From: Pelagomonas calceolata
Taxonomy: Eukaryota; Sar; Pelagophyceae; Pelagomonadales; Pelagomonadaceae
DNA length: 64,000 nucleotides
Assembly: GCA_918797485.1 (NCBI GenBank)
Contig: CAKKNE010000005.1
Location: forward strand, 186,001 to 250,000
Reading direction: 5' to 3'
Part shown: positions 1-10,440 of the stretch, piece by piece
How the letters are laid out: every line of letters begins with the position of its first letter
How positions within the stretch are numbered: position 1 is the stretch's first letter
Position numbers and translations under genes: made by a program
The notes under the pieces: model-generated
The model's input: only the letters and a program-made list of their open reading frames with translations
Databases searched by the model: none
What the model was told of the DNA's origin: nothing

Positions 1-1066
1 AGGCCGCGGCCATCTCTATCCTAGCTTCTGCCCTTGCCGCTTTGCGCTCCAGACGCGCGCGCAGGCGCGCGACCGCCGGTAGAAACGACCGCGCCGCGGT
101 GTACATCCCAGAATTCCGATCGGCCACGTCCGCCACGATCGTCTCGGACAGCGCCAAGGCGGTCGCGGTCACGCCGACGAGCACGGCGCCGCCGGCTGCT
201 CCTCTATCTAGAGCACAAACGACCGCAACAGTTGCCGCACAGAACGCTCCCAGAGTCCGCAGCACGACCCAGTGGCCCGAGGGGAAGCGCGGCCCCGCGC
301 CCGCCGCCCGTCGTTGCGCTCGGTATTCATGCAGTCTTTCCAAGTCCGCGCGAGCGCCCAGAGGCGTCGGCGGACACCGAGCGTCAGCCAGAGCCGCGGC
401 GCAGTCCGCCAGCGGGTCGACGAAGCGCTGCTTCTCATTTGACTTCGGACGACGCCCGCGCCGCTGCGTGTCGTCTATGGACGCCTCTAGTCGTCGACAG
501 TGCGCGGCCGCCGCCGCCAATGCTCTTTGAAAGTAGACTTCCGTCTCCGGCGCATCTAAATCGTTGAGGCCGCCTTCCAATAGTTCGGCGGCGGCGAGTT
601 CCGCCCCGACCGCATGTAATTGGGTTTCTTGCCGCGTCATCGCGGCTCCTAAAGTCGACCCCAGTAGAACGGAGTATAAAACACCCAACACAGCCAAGGC
701 GGCCTGCAGCGGCTCGGAACTTACATTTAGTTCCTCCGTGAGCTTGTGGGCGTACTTCGAGATGGCGTCGGCCGTGACTAGGTATAGAGAGCCGCAAACA
801 ACGCCCAAAATGACGCACCACGCTAAAACGTTCACGACCGCACCGGCCGCCGGTTGACCGCCATCTAACTCCTCCAATTCGTTTTCAGTGCGTAATAAGG
901 CTTCGCTCCGATCGAAAAAGTCTCCATGTCGCGCGCTGTCGCTGTTCGACGCTCCGCCGAGCTTCCGTATGACGTTCGAGGCGCCGCGCATGGCCGTCAC
1001 GCCGCCTCTTGGTAAGTCCAGGGCTGCTGCGACGCCCATCATCCAGAGGTACATGCTGCGTCGCAT
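1..1066 (-). CDS. DUF4239/bestrophin-like four-helix membrane protein (3' end off window)
   Basis: A stop-free minus-strand frame runs from the ATG at 1066 to the left edge, giving at least 355 residues. The N terminus (MRRSMYLWMMGVAAALDLPR) looks like a signal or targeting leader. Two hydrophobic helices follow at about residues 77-100 and 110-138, then a long soluble, Ala/Arg-rich loop, then a second pair at about 260-305. The segment LGVLYSVLLGSTLGAAMTR followed by an acidic helix resembles the start of DUF4239 (bestrophin-like) proteins, which have this 2+2 helix layout. That family is mostly uncharacterised; some members are proposed chloroplast or envelope channels. The family call is by pattern only. 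The C terminus is missing because of the window edge, not because of a break. Confidence 0.55.
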   Translation of the reverse strand, partial: MRRSMYLWMMGVAAALDLPRGGVTAMRGASNVIRKLGGASNSDSARHGDFFDRSEALLRTENELEELDGGQPAAGAVVNVLAWCVILGVVCGSLYLVTADAISKYAHKLTEELNVSSEPLQAALAVLGVLYSVLLGSTLGAAMTRQETQLHAVGAELAAAELLEGGLNDLDAPETEVYFQRALAAAAAHCRRLEASIDDTQRRGRRPKSNEKQRFVDPLADCAAALADARCPPTPLGARADLERLHEYRAQRRAAGAGPRFPSGHWVVLRTLGAFCAATVAVVCALDRGAAGGAVLVGVTATALALSETIVADVADRNSGMYTAARSFLPAVARLRARLERKAARAEARIEMAAA

Positions 1067-1588
1067 CGTCGACGACGACTGCGCGCGATGATGATGATGC
1101 AGGCCTGTGTGCTTGCTTTGCACAGCACACGTCGGCTGGCGTTTTGTACACTTTCCGCCCCGTTCAAGCACGGTCCTCAGATGCCTTTCGACTGATTAAT
1201 CGTTCGAATATCTATGGTTACGTCCACTGGAGGCAGCTTTGCATGACCATGTGCATCACACAACCTCCACCACTCGTGCGCCCGGCGTGCCGCTCAGCTC
1301 TCTTCTTGCGAGACGGATACTTGCATCCGCAGCAAGAATCTCACGCCCGTGCAAGGCCTCGCTTGCTAGTGTCTTAGGCCGCTAGCCTCAAAAACGCGCG
1401 CGCGCGAAGCGGCGGCTCGACGGTGCGTGCGGTGCTTCACGCGTGATAAAAACACTGTCTGCACAGCGCTCATACAAGTTTTGAAGCGCTGCTTGCGTTT
1501 CGCAGCTCAGACAAGAAGTGCTGTAATCAGCAGCACTGGCATCGATCCCTGCGCGGCCCGCGAACGCGCCGTCGCCGCGACATAACAA
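1067..1588. other. Divergent intergenic/promoter region
   Basis: This space separates the divergent DUF4239-like gene and the REV1-like gene. No credible coding frame was found. It contains one copy of the bipartite motif at 1365-1386. Confidence 0.6.
1365..1386 (+). promoter_or_regulatory. Bipartite CTAGTGTCT...GCCGCTAGC motif, copy 1
   Basis: Sequence GCTAGTGTCTTA then GGCCGCTAGC. It lies 203 bp upstream of the REV1-like ATG and 299 bp upstream of the divergent DUF4239-like ATG. The ends form an imperfect palindrome (GCTAG...CTAGC). The same arrangement recurs at five other 5' intergenic positions. Confidence 0.5.
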
Positions 1589-2465
1589 ATGGACCACTGG
1601 CAGAACACGGAGCAGCGCGAGGACAAGTACGGCGACCACGGCGGCGACCACCAACAATACCTGCAGCAAAAGCGCCGAAAGCTCGACGACCAGCGAAGGC
1701 GAACGGAAGGGAACTGGTTCGCCGGCTGCGTCGTCTGGATCGACGGGCTGACGGACCCGCCGGCGGACGACCTCGAGCAGCTAGTCGTGGCGGGCGGCGG
1801 CCTCGTCTGCGATTCTCGGGACCGGCGCGCGACGCACATCGTGGCGGTCAATATGACGGCGGCGCAGACGAAGAAGCTGAAGGCGCGGAAGCGGGGCTTC
1901 GCCAAGCCCGCCGTCTGTCCGCAGTGGGTCGTCGACAGCGCGGCGCGGCGCTGCCGGCAGGACCCGGGCCGTATTTATTGTGGCGGGCCTCTGGTCCTAC
2001 AAATGAAGCGCTGGCCGTCGTGCGCGCGCGGAACAACCTGCGGAAGGCGGGGTTTGGATCTGAGGCTGTGGAAGAGGTTGTGGATGACGCGTCGTCGGTG
2101 TCGAGTGTAGAGGTGCCTCCGGAAGAAGAATATGTGCAAGGGCCGTCGTTATTAGGGCGCGTCGAATCCTGGGCCGCGGTCGGCCCCGCCGTCGCCATGT
2201 TCCTTGGACGGGCGGATCCCGAGAACCGCGCGACCGTTTTATGCTATTGGAGCTCGCGTCGGAGCTCGTCGAGCGGTCGCGGCTGGAGGACGTGGAGGGG
2301 CTCATGCGCCTGCTGGAGGAGCACGCCACCGCGCACCCGCCGTGGCGGAAATCCGCGCGCCTTTTGTTTGACCTCGTTTCGTTCCTCGTGAAGGACCGCG
2401 CGGCCGAGCTCGCGGTCCTGCGGGCGCGGCCTGACTGGTTCTTCCTGGGGACGCCGTCGCAGTAG
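1589..2465 (+). CDS. REV1-like protein: BRCT plus REV1 C-terminal domain, no polymerase core
   Basis: Starts at ATG 1589. Residues about 43-125 form a BRCT domain with REV1-type features: NWFAGCVVWIDGLTDPPADD, a GGG turn, THIVAVNMT, and a VCPQWVVDSA motif. The last 75 residues (from 2241) have the spacing of the REV1 C-terminal protein-interaction domain (ELVERSRLEDVEGLMRLLEE, then LLFDLVSFLVKD). REV1 is a translesion-synthesis scaffold that recruits other polymerases. The roughly 115-residue acidic linker between the domains has no room for the Y-family catalytic core. The frame changes twice, near 1971-2008 (a possible 38-nt GT-AG intron) and near 2200-2240, so exact joins are uncertain. 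It could be a recruiting scaffold or a decayed paralogue. Confidence 0.55.
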
Positions 2466-2514
2466 GGGAGGTATGTGTAAGTTGTCCTTGTGCGCGTCGA
2501 CGGCGTCGGATTTT

Positions 2515-2537
2515 GCTAGTGTCTTATGGCCGCTAGC
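2515..2537 (+). promoter_or_regulatory. Bipartite CTAGTGTCT...GCCGCTAGC motif, copy 2
   Basis: GCTAGTGTCTTAT then GGCCGCTAGC, 220 bp upstream of the PsbP-like ATG. It differs from copy 1 by a single inserted T in the spacer. Confidence 0.5.
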
Positions 2538-2756
2538 TAACTCGCATGCGCATGCGCACGCCCCGCGTGCTGCCTGTGCGCGCCCTTTAAAATACATCGA
2601 GCGGGCCCCGGAACGTCTGCATAAGATCGGCAGCGCCGCATATAAAAATTGGAACGAGCAGCCATCGCTGCCCTCATTTTAGAGGGAGAGCACTGACAGA
2701 GGTGCTGCAACAAAACCCCCAGCGAACGCACCGGAGCCGGAATAAGTGTGTTAGCG

Positions 2757-3362
2757 ATGCGCCTGGCAGCGCTAGTCGCAGCGCTATACCCCGCGGCTGG
2801 GCTGCGCCTCACGAGACGCGCGCTCATACCAACCGCGACGGCACTCATCACAACAAAACCGGCGTTCGCCGACGAGGAAGCCGACGTGAAACCTAAGAGG
2901 GTCCAATACGGCCCGGGCACGGTCGAGGTGCCGGGCACGTGGAAGATCGACGGCGAGAGCATCTCCGAGTCGATATTAGGGACAATCACGACGTCCGTAC
3001 GGGCGCGGAGCGCGTCCACGCAAGCGCAGTCCATCGACCAGTTTGGGAACATAGACAAATTAGACCTGACGAAGCTGGGGCTGCGGGGCAATAGAGGAAA
3101 CGGCGACGTTGTTGCGGCCAAAAGGCGACAAGACGGCGACCGCCTCTTCTACGAGTGGGACCTCGCCGTGCCCCCCACGAACGGCTGTGCTAGATCAGAA
3201 CAGGAGTTGATTGTGTGCCCGCCCGTCGAGGTCGCCCTGGTTTCTGCGACGGTCGCGGACGGCCAATTAGTAGTGTGGGAGTGCGGCGTGGACCAGCGCC
3301 AATGGAAGAGCTACGGGAAGAGTCTTCGGGCCGTGCGGTCGTCGTTTCGGTTGGGGGGCTAA
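2757..3362 (+). CDS. PsbP-like thylakoid lumen protein precursor
   Basis: The first ATG is 2757; the frame opens upstream only at GTG. The leader (MRLAALVAALYPAAGLRL) fits a secretory signal followed by RRALIPTATALITT and an AFA|DEE-type cleavage, as expected for a lumen protein of a secondary plastid. The mature part (about 160 residues) has the PsbP-fold ending: FYEWDLAV, then VALVSATVADGQLVVWEC, then RQWKSYGKSLRAVRSSFRL. PsbP and PsbP-like proteins stabilise or assemble photosystem II on the lumenal side. Which paralogue this is cannot be told. Plastid targeting is inferred from the leader alone. Confidence 0.55.
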   Translation: MRLAALVAALYPAAGLRLTRRALIPTATALITTKPAFADEEADVKPKRVQYGPGTVEVPGTWKIDGESISESILGTITTSVRARSASTQAQSIDQFGNIDKLDLTKLGLRGNRGNGDVVAAKRRQDGDRLFYEWDLAVPPTNGCARSEQELIVCPPVEVALVSATVADGQLVVWECGVDQRQWKSYGKSLRAVRSSFRLGG

Positions 3363-3735
3363 GGCTCGTCGAAGTAGTTTGGCGTCCGCGTGCGAGCCCG
3401 GGATAGACACTCTGGGGCCCCGTCGGTAGTACGGCTCCGGGCCGTCGCCGAGGGAGGTGTCGGCGCGCCGCCGCGCCCGTCGCGTCTGCTAGACGACGTG
3501 CGCATGCGCCCGCGCCGGGCAGCTAGTGGGCAGCCTCTAGAGGCAGCGCAGACAAGTTTGCTGGGCAGCGCCGCGCCGCTGGTGCTGAGCGCGCACCCTC
3601 TGGACGAGTCAGTCCACACACTCTGGACGAGTCAGTCCACGCGCCGTCGACGACGCGACCGCCGGCGCGGCAGTCCCAGCCGGAACCGAGGCAAGCCCCC
3701 AAGAGGCAGCCCCCAGCCAGTGGTGAGAGGCAGCC

Positions 3736-6218
3736 ATGTTGGACAAGCTCCTCCCCCCGAAACTCAAGAAGAAGCCCAAACTAAAAAGACAAGGTACCTT
3801 CCTCGACAAGCCCAAGGAAGCGCTCAAAAAACGAAAGTACGGCAGGGACTTCTGGGAGCTCGCCACGTTCTTGCTCTTCGTAATTATCTACGGCATCTAC
3901 CTGGGCCAGACCTTCGAGAACAAGTCCAAATATTATATATCGTTGTACCTCGAAAACCAACTGACGGGCGGCGAATGGCATCCGAAAAAGTACTACGGCA
4001 ACACGGTGACCTCCGAAGACTGGCTGTCGTGGGCTTCGTTGCTCTTAGTGCCGGCTACCTTTCCGTCAGAAAATTATTTAGGAAAGAACTTTACCCAGAT
4101 TAAGCAGCAGTGCGGTTCCAAATACAGCCCGGACTGCGCGCACGCCGCTCCCGGCTTCATGGCCGACTGGGGTCCGATCCGCGTCGGCAAGGTCCGGGTG
4201 AGACAGCTGCGGATGAAGATGAACGCGAAATGTGCGATTCCTTTAGAGTTTTGTCCGGCCGGCAAAGTCGACGACTTGTGCGCGGACCAGGGCGCGGCTG
4301 CGTCGGTCCCTACGTCTACGGCGACGAGACGCCGACGGCGCGGTGGAGTCATTCTAAGAACAAAAACGAGCGGAAGCGAACGCTCGTGCAGACGACGCCG
4401 CACGGCGAGATTCCTCGGACCGGCGAACCGATCAAGTATGAACAAGCTGATGATTCGCTGAAGGACCTGTTCTCGGCGTACTGGTCCATAGGCACGCAGG
4501 AGAACTATGCGTATGGCGGCCACACGATTTATCTCGACTCGTACAATCCAGCAGAGGAGTTCCAGTCGCTCATCGACCAGTCGTGGTTCGATAGACAAAC
4601 TCGCGGTGTCTGGGTCGAATACGCGTTATATAGTCCTGATGCGGATATTGTGTCGATAGTACAGCTAGGTACTATATTCACCCCAACTGGTGATCTCGTG
4701 CCTGAGGCCCGGTTCACGCATGCGGCGATGAGGGACCTCGAGTTTCCCATGGACACGCCGGCCAATCAACTCTACACGCTGAACCAGGTCATCTTGTACG
4801 TCTATATCTTATTCAAGCTCATTTATGAAATATACTGCTGCTACGAGTTCCCGCACGGGTGGCACCACTATTTTACGACCGATGTCTACAATTGCATCGA
4901 GCTGGCCAATTTGTTGTGCTTCGTGCTTACGTTCGCATTACGATTGGCCATGCAAAGTGAGTTCGATCGCACGCTGCGGAAGACCATGGAGTCTGGTAAT
5001 GTTGAGGGGAGGTTCGACGAGCCGATCCGGCTGAGGGACTTGATCCTACACTACGACCGGACCTCGGCGATCAATGCTATACTGTCTATTATGAAGGCCT
5101 TCAAGTATGTTAGATTTTCAGCTACTTTGACACTACCAGTAGATACACTCATGGCCTCGATGATGAGGATGAACGTCCTATCCGTGTGTATCGGCATCTT
5201 GTTGATCGGGTGGGGCGTGACCATGAACATGATCGTCGGGTATGAGCTGAACAATTATAGATCATTCATGGAGTCCGTATTAACCTTAGTGAAGGTTATA
5301 TTCGGCGAGGCCGACTTCGGGGAACTCATGGAGGTCGACAACCGCATGTTCGCGCTCATCGCCTTCGGCATCTACTGCGTCGTGGTCTTCTTCATTATTT
5401 TGTCCATGTTCTTCGCCATGGTGTCGGCGGCGCAGGAAGCGATCGAAGAAGCCAACGCTAGTACCGAGGACGAGAAGACGCCTCGAGTCTTGAAGGATCT
5501 AGCTCATTTTTTTAGACCTACTTGCAAGGTGCTCGGTTATGTTCCTATCGTCGGGGCGCTCGTGCCGGATCAACGCAGTCTCTTGAAATTAGCGAATGAG
5601 GACACCGATGACGAGGAGGACGAGGAAGAGAGTAAGGAGGAGGAGGCCGAGGAGGAGGAGGAGGAAATACCGGAGGACCCCTTCGAGGACCGGAAGACGG
5701 ATAGCGAAGACTTTAAGCGGAGCGTGAGCGATCCGTCGGTGGTGGTCCTGGAGGCGCTGCAAGACATCGGGGCCGCGCAGAAGGAACTAGCTGATCTGCT
5801 GCGCGTGGCGACGGCTCGCAAGCGGGCCTCCATGGAGGTGGATCGCGTGCGGACGGCGTCGCGTGGAAGTCGCGGTTCCATGTCGCAGCCTCCCTCTAGA
5901 GCGGTTAGTCGAGGGTCGCTGAACCTCGGCGGCATCGACATCCCGAAGCGCGAGTCGCTCGATAGCCCTCCCAAGTCGCCGGCGCCGCGGACGCCGGGGG
6001 TAAGACTTCGGAATGAACGCGTCGGTGGCGTGAGCTCACGAGAGGTACTACGGTACCGGTACCGGTATGGTACCGGTATCGTATCGCGGCAGCATCGCAC
6101 TTTTGCCTGTTTTGCTCACCGTGCATCCGACCAGGAGTTTGTTTCGCATTTCTGGAGCCGTATATCATTCACACCCTGCGTGCACGCCATCAACGCAGCG
6201 TCGCGTGCCTCAGAATAG
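3736..6218 (+). CDS. Polycystin-2 (PKD2)-like cation channel
   Basis: ATG 3736. A basic N terminus precedes the first membrane helix (FWELATFLLFVIIYGIYLGQ). A long extracytosolic region of the polycystin type follows (DWGPIRVGKVRVRQLRMKMN, CPAGKVDDLC, then VYGDETPTARW). Further helices follow (QVILYVYILFKLIYEIYCCY; VYNCIELANLLCFVLTFALR), with a pore/S6 block at about 5170-5450 (VLSVCIGILLIGWGVTMNMI; FALIAFGIYCVVVFFIILSM). The C-terminal tail is acidic (a Glu/Asp run at about 5600-5670) and then Ser/Arg-rich. PKD2 channels are non-selective Ca2+-permeable channels, often ciliary. The frame shifts once near 4290, in the middle of the conserved loop and with no intron signal, probably one missing base. 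The last roughly 50 residues after RTPGVRLRNERVGG look noncoding, so the true end may be earlier. Confidence 0.75.
6047..6083. repeat. GGTACC microrepeat (GGTACCGGTACCGGTATGGTACCGG)
   Basis: Short reiterated GGTACC/CGGTAT units sit at the 3' end of the polycystin-like frame. They translate to RYRYRYGTG, which supports the view that the real coding end lies before this point. Confidence 0.5.
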
Positions 6219-6256
6219 CCGCACCAAACTCGAAGCCAGATTAGAGCTGCCAAAAA

Positions 6257-7810
6257 ATGCTCGTCGCGCGCGCCCTCCGCCCGACGACGCGCCGGCTCCG
6301 GGCGCTGAGCTACCTCGCCTCCATCGACCAAGGGACGAGCAGCTCAAGAGTCATCCTCTACGACGCCGAAACATTAGAACCGGTCGCCTCGCACCAAGTC
6401 GAGCTGCAGTCGGCCACGTCCACTCCGGAGCCGGGCTGGTCCCAGATGGACCCTGCAGCCATATTGAAGAGCGTCGATCAAGCAGCGGCTGGTGCATTGG
6501 ACAAGGCGAACGCGTCGGCGAAAGACGTCGTCGGCGTGGGCATCACGAATCAACGGGAGTCCACGGTCTGCTGGGATTCACGAAGTGGAGACGCGTTATA
6601 TGATTGTATATTATGGCACGACGCTCGTACTAGAGATGTCTCCCAATCAGTACAAGATAAGTTAGGTGGTATTGATGCCTTGCGAGGTGTCACTGGTTTA
6701 CCTATCTCGACCTACTTTTCGGGCGTGAAGCTGAAATGGCTCCTGGACGAGGTACCATCAATACGTAACGCCCTGGAGCAAGGTTCGTTACGCTTCGGCA
6801 CGGTGGATACGTGGCTCATGCACCACCTGACTGGGAACCATATCACGGACTTCACGAACGCGTCCCGAACGCTGATGATGGATCTCGCTTCTGGTGAGTG
6901 GGATGCAGGTTGTATTGATGCGCTGGGACTGCCTCCCTCGATGATAACCGCTCTACCGGAGATCAGAGGCTGTGCCGAGACGTTAGGCGTCATTGATAAA
7001 GGCCCTCTGCAAGGTTGTGCCATAACAGGCGTGTTGGGCGACCAGATGGCGGCGACAGTTGGGCAAAGATGTTTTGCGGTCGGAGACGCGAAGATAACGT
7101 ATGGGACGGGCGCCTTTCTCCTGACGAACGCTGGAGATAGTCCAGTACCCTCGAAGCACGGTCTACTATCAACAGCATTGTACGACTTTGGTGGGAAAAA
7201 AACTTATGCCTTGGAGGGTGCGGTCGCGTGCTGCGCCGTGGGCCTCAATTGGTTCCGCGACTCCCTAGGTATGGTGGCAACGGCGCCGGAGCTGTCCGAT
7301 CTGGCTTCTTCGGTCGAGTCGACGGAGGGCGCGTACTTCGTGTCGGCCTTTTCTGGCTTATTAGCACCGCGCTGGCGCGACGACGCCCGCGCAGCTCTTG
7401 TAGGCTTGACGCTGGCCCACGACCGAAGGCACGTCGCGCGAGCCGTCCTGGAGGGCGTCGCATTGCAGTGCAACGACGTCATTGCGGCCATGGCCGAGGA
7501 CACGGCCAACGAAGCGGCGACGCTGTACGTGGACGGAGGCGTCGCGCAGTCCGACGTCTTATTGCAGATGCAGGCCGACTGTGCTGGGATTGAAGTTGCG
7601 AGACCTTCAGACGTCGAGACGACGGCGCTCGGCGCGGCCGTCGCGGCGGGCCTGGGCTCCGGCGTTTTTGGTTCGTTGGAGGCCGTCCCCATTGACACAG
7701 GCGGCACGACGCGCTTCGCTCCATCAATATCGTCGGAGGCGCGCGCCGCAAAACTAGAATCGTGGCGGGCGGCCGTCGAGGCGACGTACGGGTGGGCGGA
7801 CCGGGTTTGA
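6257..7810 (+). CDS. GK: Glycerol kinase
   Basis: A single 517-residue frame from ATG 6257. It phosphorylates glycerol to glycerol-3-phosphate with ATP. FGGY-kinase motifs are in order: SIDQGTSSSRVILYD (phosphate 1), GITNQRES, ILWHDARTRD, GDQMAATVGQRCF, KITYGTGAFLL (phosphate 2) and LYVDGGVAQSDVLLQMQAD (adenosine). Length is normal for the family (about 500) plus a roughly 18-residue Arg-rich leader (MLVARALRPTTRRLRALSYL), which suggests mitochondrial or plastid import. No introns are needed. It converges with the downstream minus-strand gene, leaving 40 bp between stop codons. Confidence 0.93.
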   Translation: MLVARALRPTTRRLRALSYLASIDQGTSSSRVILYDAETLEPVASHQVELQSATSTPEPGWSQMDPAAILKSVDQAAAGALDKANASAKDVVGVGITNQRESTVCWDSRSGDALYDCILWHDARTRDVSQSVQDKLGGIDALRGVTGLPISTYFSGVKLKWLLDEVPSIRNALEQGSLRFGTVDTWLMHHLTGNHITDFTNASRTLMMDLASGEWDAGCIDALGLPPSMITALPEIRGCAETLGVIDKGPLQGCAITGVLGDQMAATVGQRCFAVGDAKITYGTGAFLLTNAGDSPVPSKHGLLSTALYDFGGKKTYALEGAVACCAVGLNWFRDSLGMVATAPELSDLASSVESTEGAYFVSAFSGLLAPRWRDDARAALVGLTLAHDRRHVARAVLEGVALQCNDVIAAMAEDTANEAATLYVDGGVAQSDVLLQMQADCAGIEVARPSDVETTALGAAVAAGLGSGVFGSLEAVPIDTGGTTRFAPSISSEARAAKLESWRAAVEATYGWADRV

Positions 7811-7850
7811 CCTTTTACCGCGTAAGACAATTTTCCTAGCACATGATGTC

Positions 7851-10229
7851 TTACACTAGTCTTCCCCTATATTCCACGCGTTTACGTTTGTTGTTCATCA
7901 GCCGGTGTTCCTGATCCAAATAAGCGCTGCGCAGCGCCGCGCGCTGCTTCTTCGCCGCGCGATAGGCGTCGAGGTCGTCGAACTCGCGGCCGGGGAACAT
8001 CTCGGAGTTGCTCCACTTGCCGTTTTTATTCTGCGTGGCTCCCTCGACACTCCTTCCAACATGCCTGCCGGTCTCCCGCTTTCTCCGACGCTCCGCCCGC
8101 CTTTTATGACTGGGGTCCCGCTCGTCCGGGGCGTCGACAATCACCTTCGGCACCGGCGCGCGTCCGGATCGGCGTGACGGTTGAGGCGGCGGCGGCGGCG
8201 GCGACGGGCGGCCTCCTGGTCTCGCCCAGGGGGCACGCAAGCCGCAAGCCGCAACGGCCTTCTCCAATAGAGGCCCGGACAAGTCAAAGGCCGGCGTCGA
8301 CGCGTCCCGGCCCCTCGAGCCCGGCCCCTTGCGGCGAGACGGTTGCTGTTGTATGGCCTCGGGACCCACTTCCTCGGCCACGAAGTGCTCGAAGCGTCTC
8401 CGTAAGGAAGCGTTCCAGTGGTTCTTCACGGCGTTGTCCGTGCGGCCCGGCAGCATCCGCGCGATCTCGGCCCAGCGGTTGCCCCGTTTATGGTGCTCGA
8501 CCAGGATCGTCCTCACTTCGTCGACGGTAAAGGGCGCCTTCGACACCGCCGGGTCGAGCTGGTTTAGCCACCGCTCCCGGCACTGCTTTCCGGTCCTACC
8601 GGGCATGGCCGCGGCGATAGTCGCCCACCCTCTTGGGCCCCGGGCTTGCACTAACCGCGTGAGTTCCGCGTCCTCGCTCGCCGACCACCACGGGAGGAGC
8701 TCCCGTGTCGGCTGCTGGTCCTCGTCCGTGGTGAAATCTCGCAAGCCCCGCTCGCACCGCAGAACTGATCCCGGCGCGTCGGCTTTGACTTTCGGCACCG
8801 GCGCGCGTCCAGATCGGCGCAGTGGAGCCACCGCCGGCGCCGCCGGTAGCGCGGCCAGCACCGAGGCGAGCGGCGCTTCCCCGGGAAAATTGAGCGTCCT
8901 CTCAGAAAGCTCGTACCTCGCCACTGCTGCGTCGAAGGCCCGCGCGGCGTCCTCCTCGACGTCAAAGTAGCCCAGGGGTATATAAGACCCTCGCACTCTG
9001 ATCTCCGCACGCCACTTGCCGAAAGTCCTGCTGAAGTGCACGCCCGTAAATCGACTGGTCTTGGCGGGGGGCAGCGCCAAGGCTTGGGCGCCTTTGTACT
9101 CGGCGTCGGTGCGGTAGGTGCCGCCGGCACGCGCGAGGGCAAGGGCGCCCTCGAGATACTTCCGCAACGTCGGCAGCGTGTTCGCGTGACCCTGGACCAC
9201 GTAGTTCTTGCCGACGACGTCGTAGTAGCATGGGAAGTCCGGCGGGACTGTGATGGAGAATTGTGCTCCATTCCTTTGTTCGGCGCCGCAGCGGAAGCCG
9301 CGACTCGTCAGCGGCTTGCGGAGGCCCCTCATGTTCGTGCGGTCCTTGGCGGCCTCGAGCAGGTCCGTGCAGACTGCGACCACGGCCGAGGCCGTCACGG
9401 GCGGCGGCGGCGTCGGCTTCGGCACCGGCTTGGGCGTAAGGCAGGCGTCGCCAAGTCTCCTGCGGCAGGCGGCACATGCACCACACCGCCGATGGCGTAG
9501 GCCGCAGCCGCAGCTCGCCGGGCACGGATAGGTGAGGGGCACAGCAGCTCCCCTCACTGCTACGGTGCGTAGTCTCAGCGGTGCTTCTCGAGGCACGATG
9601 GCGCGCGGCTCCGGCGCCGGCGGTGGGCCGGATGAACGCGTGCCCGCTCGGCGTGTCGACGGTGGCGGCGCCGCCGGTGGCGCGCGCAGATCGCCGCTGC
9701 CGCGCGCGGAGAAGCTCACGGCACTACTCTCGATGCCGAACGCGGCGTCATCATCCTCGTCGCAATTCTGGAGAAGGACGTGGCGCGGCACCGGCGCCGG
9801 TGGCGCTGCCCGCGACGTCACCACCGCCGCGCGGCGAGCATGGCGCGCCGTCGGCGCGTCGACGTCGACCGTGAGCGGCGCGGCCCGGACTCTAGAGGCG
9901 GGAATTTCGTTCGAGGAATCCTCGTCGTCCCACGCGATCTCGTAGGCGCTGCCACCGTCCTTGACCGCGTAGACCTCGCCGGGGTACCACTTATGGCCCC
10001 ACAACGCCAGAACGGCGTCGCCGACGCCAAACGCGGCGACGGGCGTCGGGGCGGCGACTCGTGACTCCTGGCGGCAGCTGGGGCACGCGATCACCGCCCC
10101 CCGCCGAGTAGGTGCCGATCCGGTCGCCTCGGAAAGCTGCCCCAGGCAATCAGCGTGACAGCGGTGCCCGCAAGGCAGCGCGGGCGACGATTCGTCGAGG
10201 TCATCGAGGCATATTGGGCACTTGTCCAT
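7851..10229 (-). CDS. RING - Tudor-like - CXXC-like - AP2 - two-repeat Myb fusion protein
   Basis: ATG 10229 (the frame opens further upstream only at TTG); about 792 residues, no stops. A RING finger lies at residues 3-55 ([25 protein letters not shown]). A Tudor/SH3-like module is at about 66-115 ([40 protein letters not shown]). A Cys cluster is at about 245-270 ([18 protein letters not shown]). An AP2/ERF domain is at about 390-450 ([40 protein letters not shown]). Two Myb/SANT repeats are at about 513-613 ([40 protein letters not shown]). The tail is basic. Known parts: RING domains are usually E3 ligases, Tudor domains read methyl marks, AP2 and Myb bind DNA. Inference: a chromatin-associated transcription regulator with ubiquitin-ligase capacity. 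The 5' end shares a 211-bp divergent promoter with the next gene. Confidence 0.85.
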   Translation of the reverse strand: MDKCPICLDDLDESSPALPCGHRCHADCLGQLSEATGSAPTRRGAVIACPSCRQESRVAAPTPVAAFGVGDAVLALWGHKWYPGEVYAVKDGGSAYEIAWDDEDSSNEIPASRVRAAPLTVDVDAPTARHARRAAVVTSRAAPPAPVPRHVLLQNCDEDDDAAFGIESSAVSFSARGSGDLRAPPAAPPPSTRRAGTRSSGPPPAPEPRAIVPREAPLRLRTVAVRGAAVPLTYPCPASCGCGLRHRRCGACAACRRRLGDACLTPKPVPKPTPPPPVTASAVVAVCTDLLEAAKDRTNMRGLRKPLTSRGFRCGAEQRNGAQFSITVPPDFPCYYDVVGKNYVVQGHANTLPTLRKYLEGALALARAGGTYRTDAEYKGAQALALPPAKTSRFTGVHFSRTFGKWRAEIRVRGSYIPLGYFDVEEDAARAFDAAVARYELSERTLNFPGEAPLASVLAALPAAPAVAPLRRSGRAPVPKVKADAPGSVLRCERGLRDFTTDEDQQPTRELLPWWSASEDAELTRLVQARGPRGWATIAAAMPGRTGKQCRERWLNQLDPAVSKAPFTVDEVRTILVEHHKRGNRWAEIARMLPGRTDNAVKNHWNASLRRRFEHFVAEEVGPEAIQQQPSRRKGPGSRGRDASTPAFDLSGPLLEKAVAACGLRAPWARPGGRPSPPPPPPQPSRRSGRAPVPKVIVDAPDERDPSHKRRAERRRKRETGRHVGRSVEGATQNKNGKWSNSEMFPGREFDDLDAYRAAKKQRAALRSAYLDQEHRLMNNKRKRVEYRGRLV

Positions 10230-10258
10230 CGGTAGGCCGCAGAGCAAAAGCTGAGAGA

Positions 10259-10280
10259 GCTAGCGTTTCGACACACTAGG
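10259..10280 (-). promoter_or_regulatory. Variant of the CTAGTGT...GCTAGC bipartite motif
   Basis: GCTAGCGTTTCGACACACTAGG reads as the reverse-complement arrangement of the motif, with a changed spacer. It is 30 bp upstream of the RING-AP2-Myb ATG and 161 bp from the divergent ATG at 10441. Confidence 0.35.
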
Positions 10281-10440
10281 ATTTCGAGCCACACACAAGA
10301 TCACGCGAAATCTGGAGCGCGCTGCCCGCAGCCGGACGGCAAATCCATCGCAGGACGCTCTCTGACCCATTCCCACGGCGACAGCGGCGTGAGACGACGC
10401 ACAGAGCAGCCCGAGTGATTTGGGCAGCCACCACGATAAA

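Noticed and set aside
34-567. Plus-strand Pro/Arg-rich ORF at the left edge
   Set aside because: Shadow of the continuous minus-strand membrane-protein frame, which has coherent helices and a signal-like start.
1971-2008. 38-nt GT-AG intron in the REV1-like gene
   Set aside because: Frame fits, but it is shorter than any intron supported here (56 bp minimum); a one-base indel explains the frame equally well, so it was not listed as an intron.
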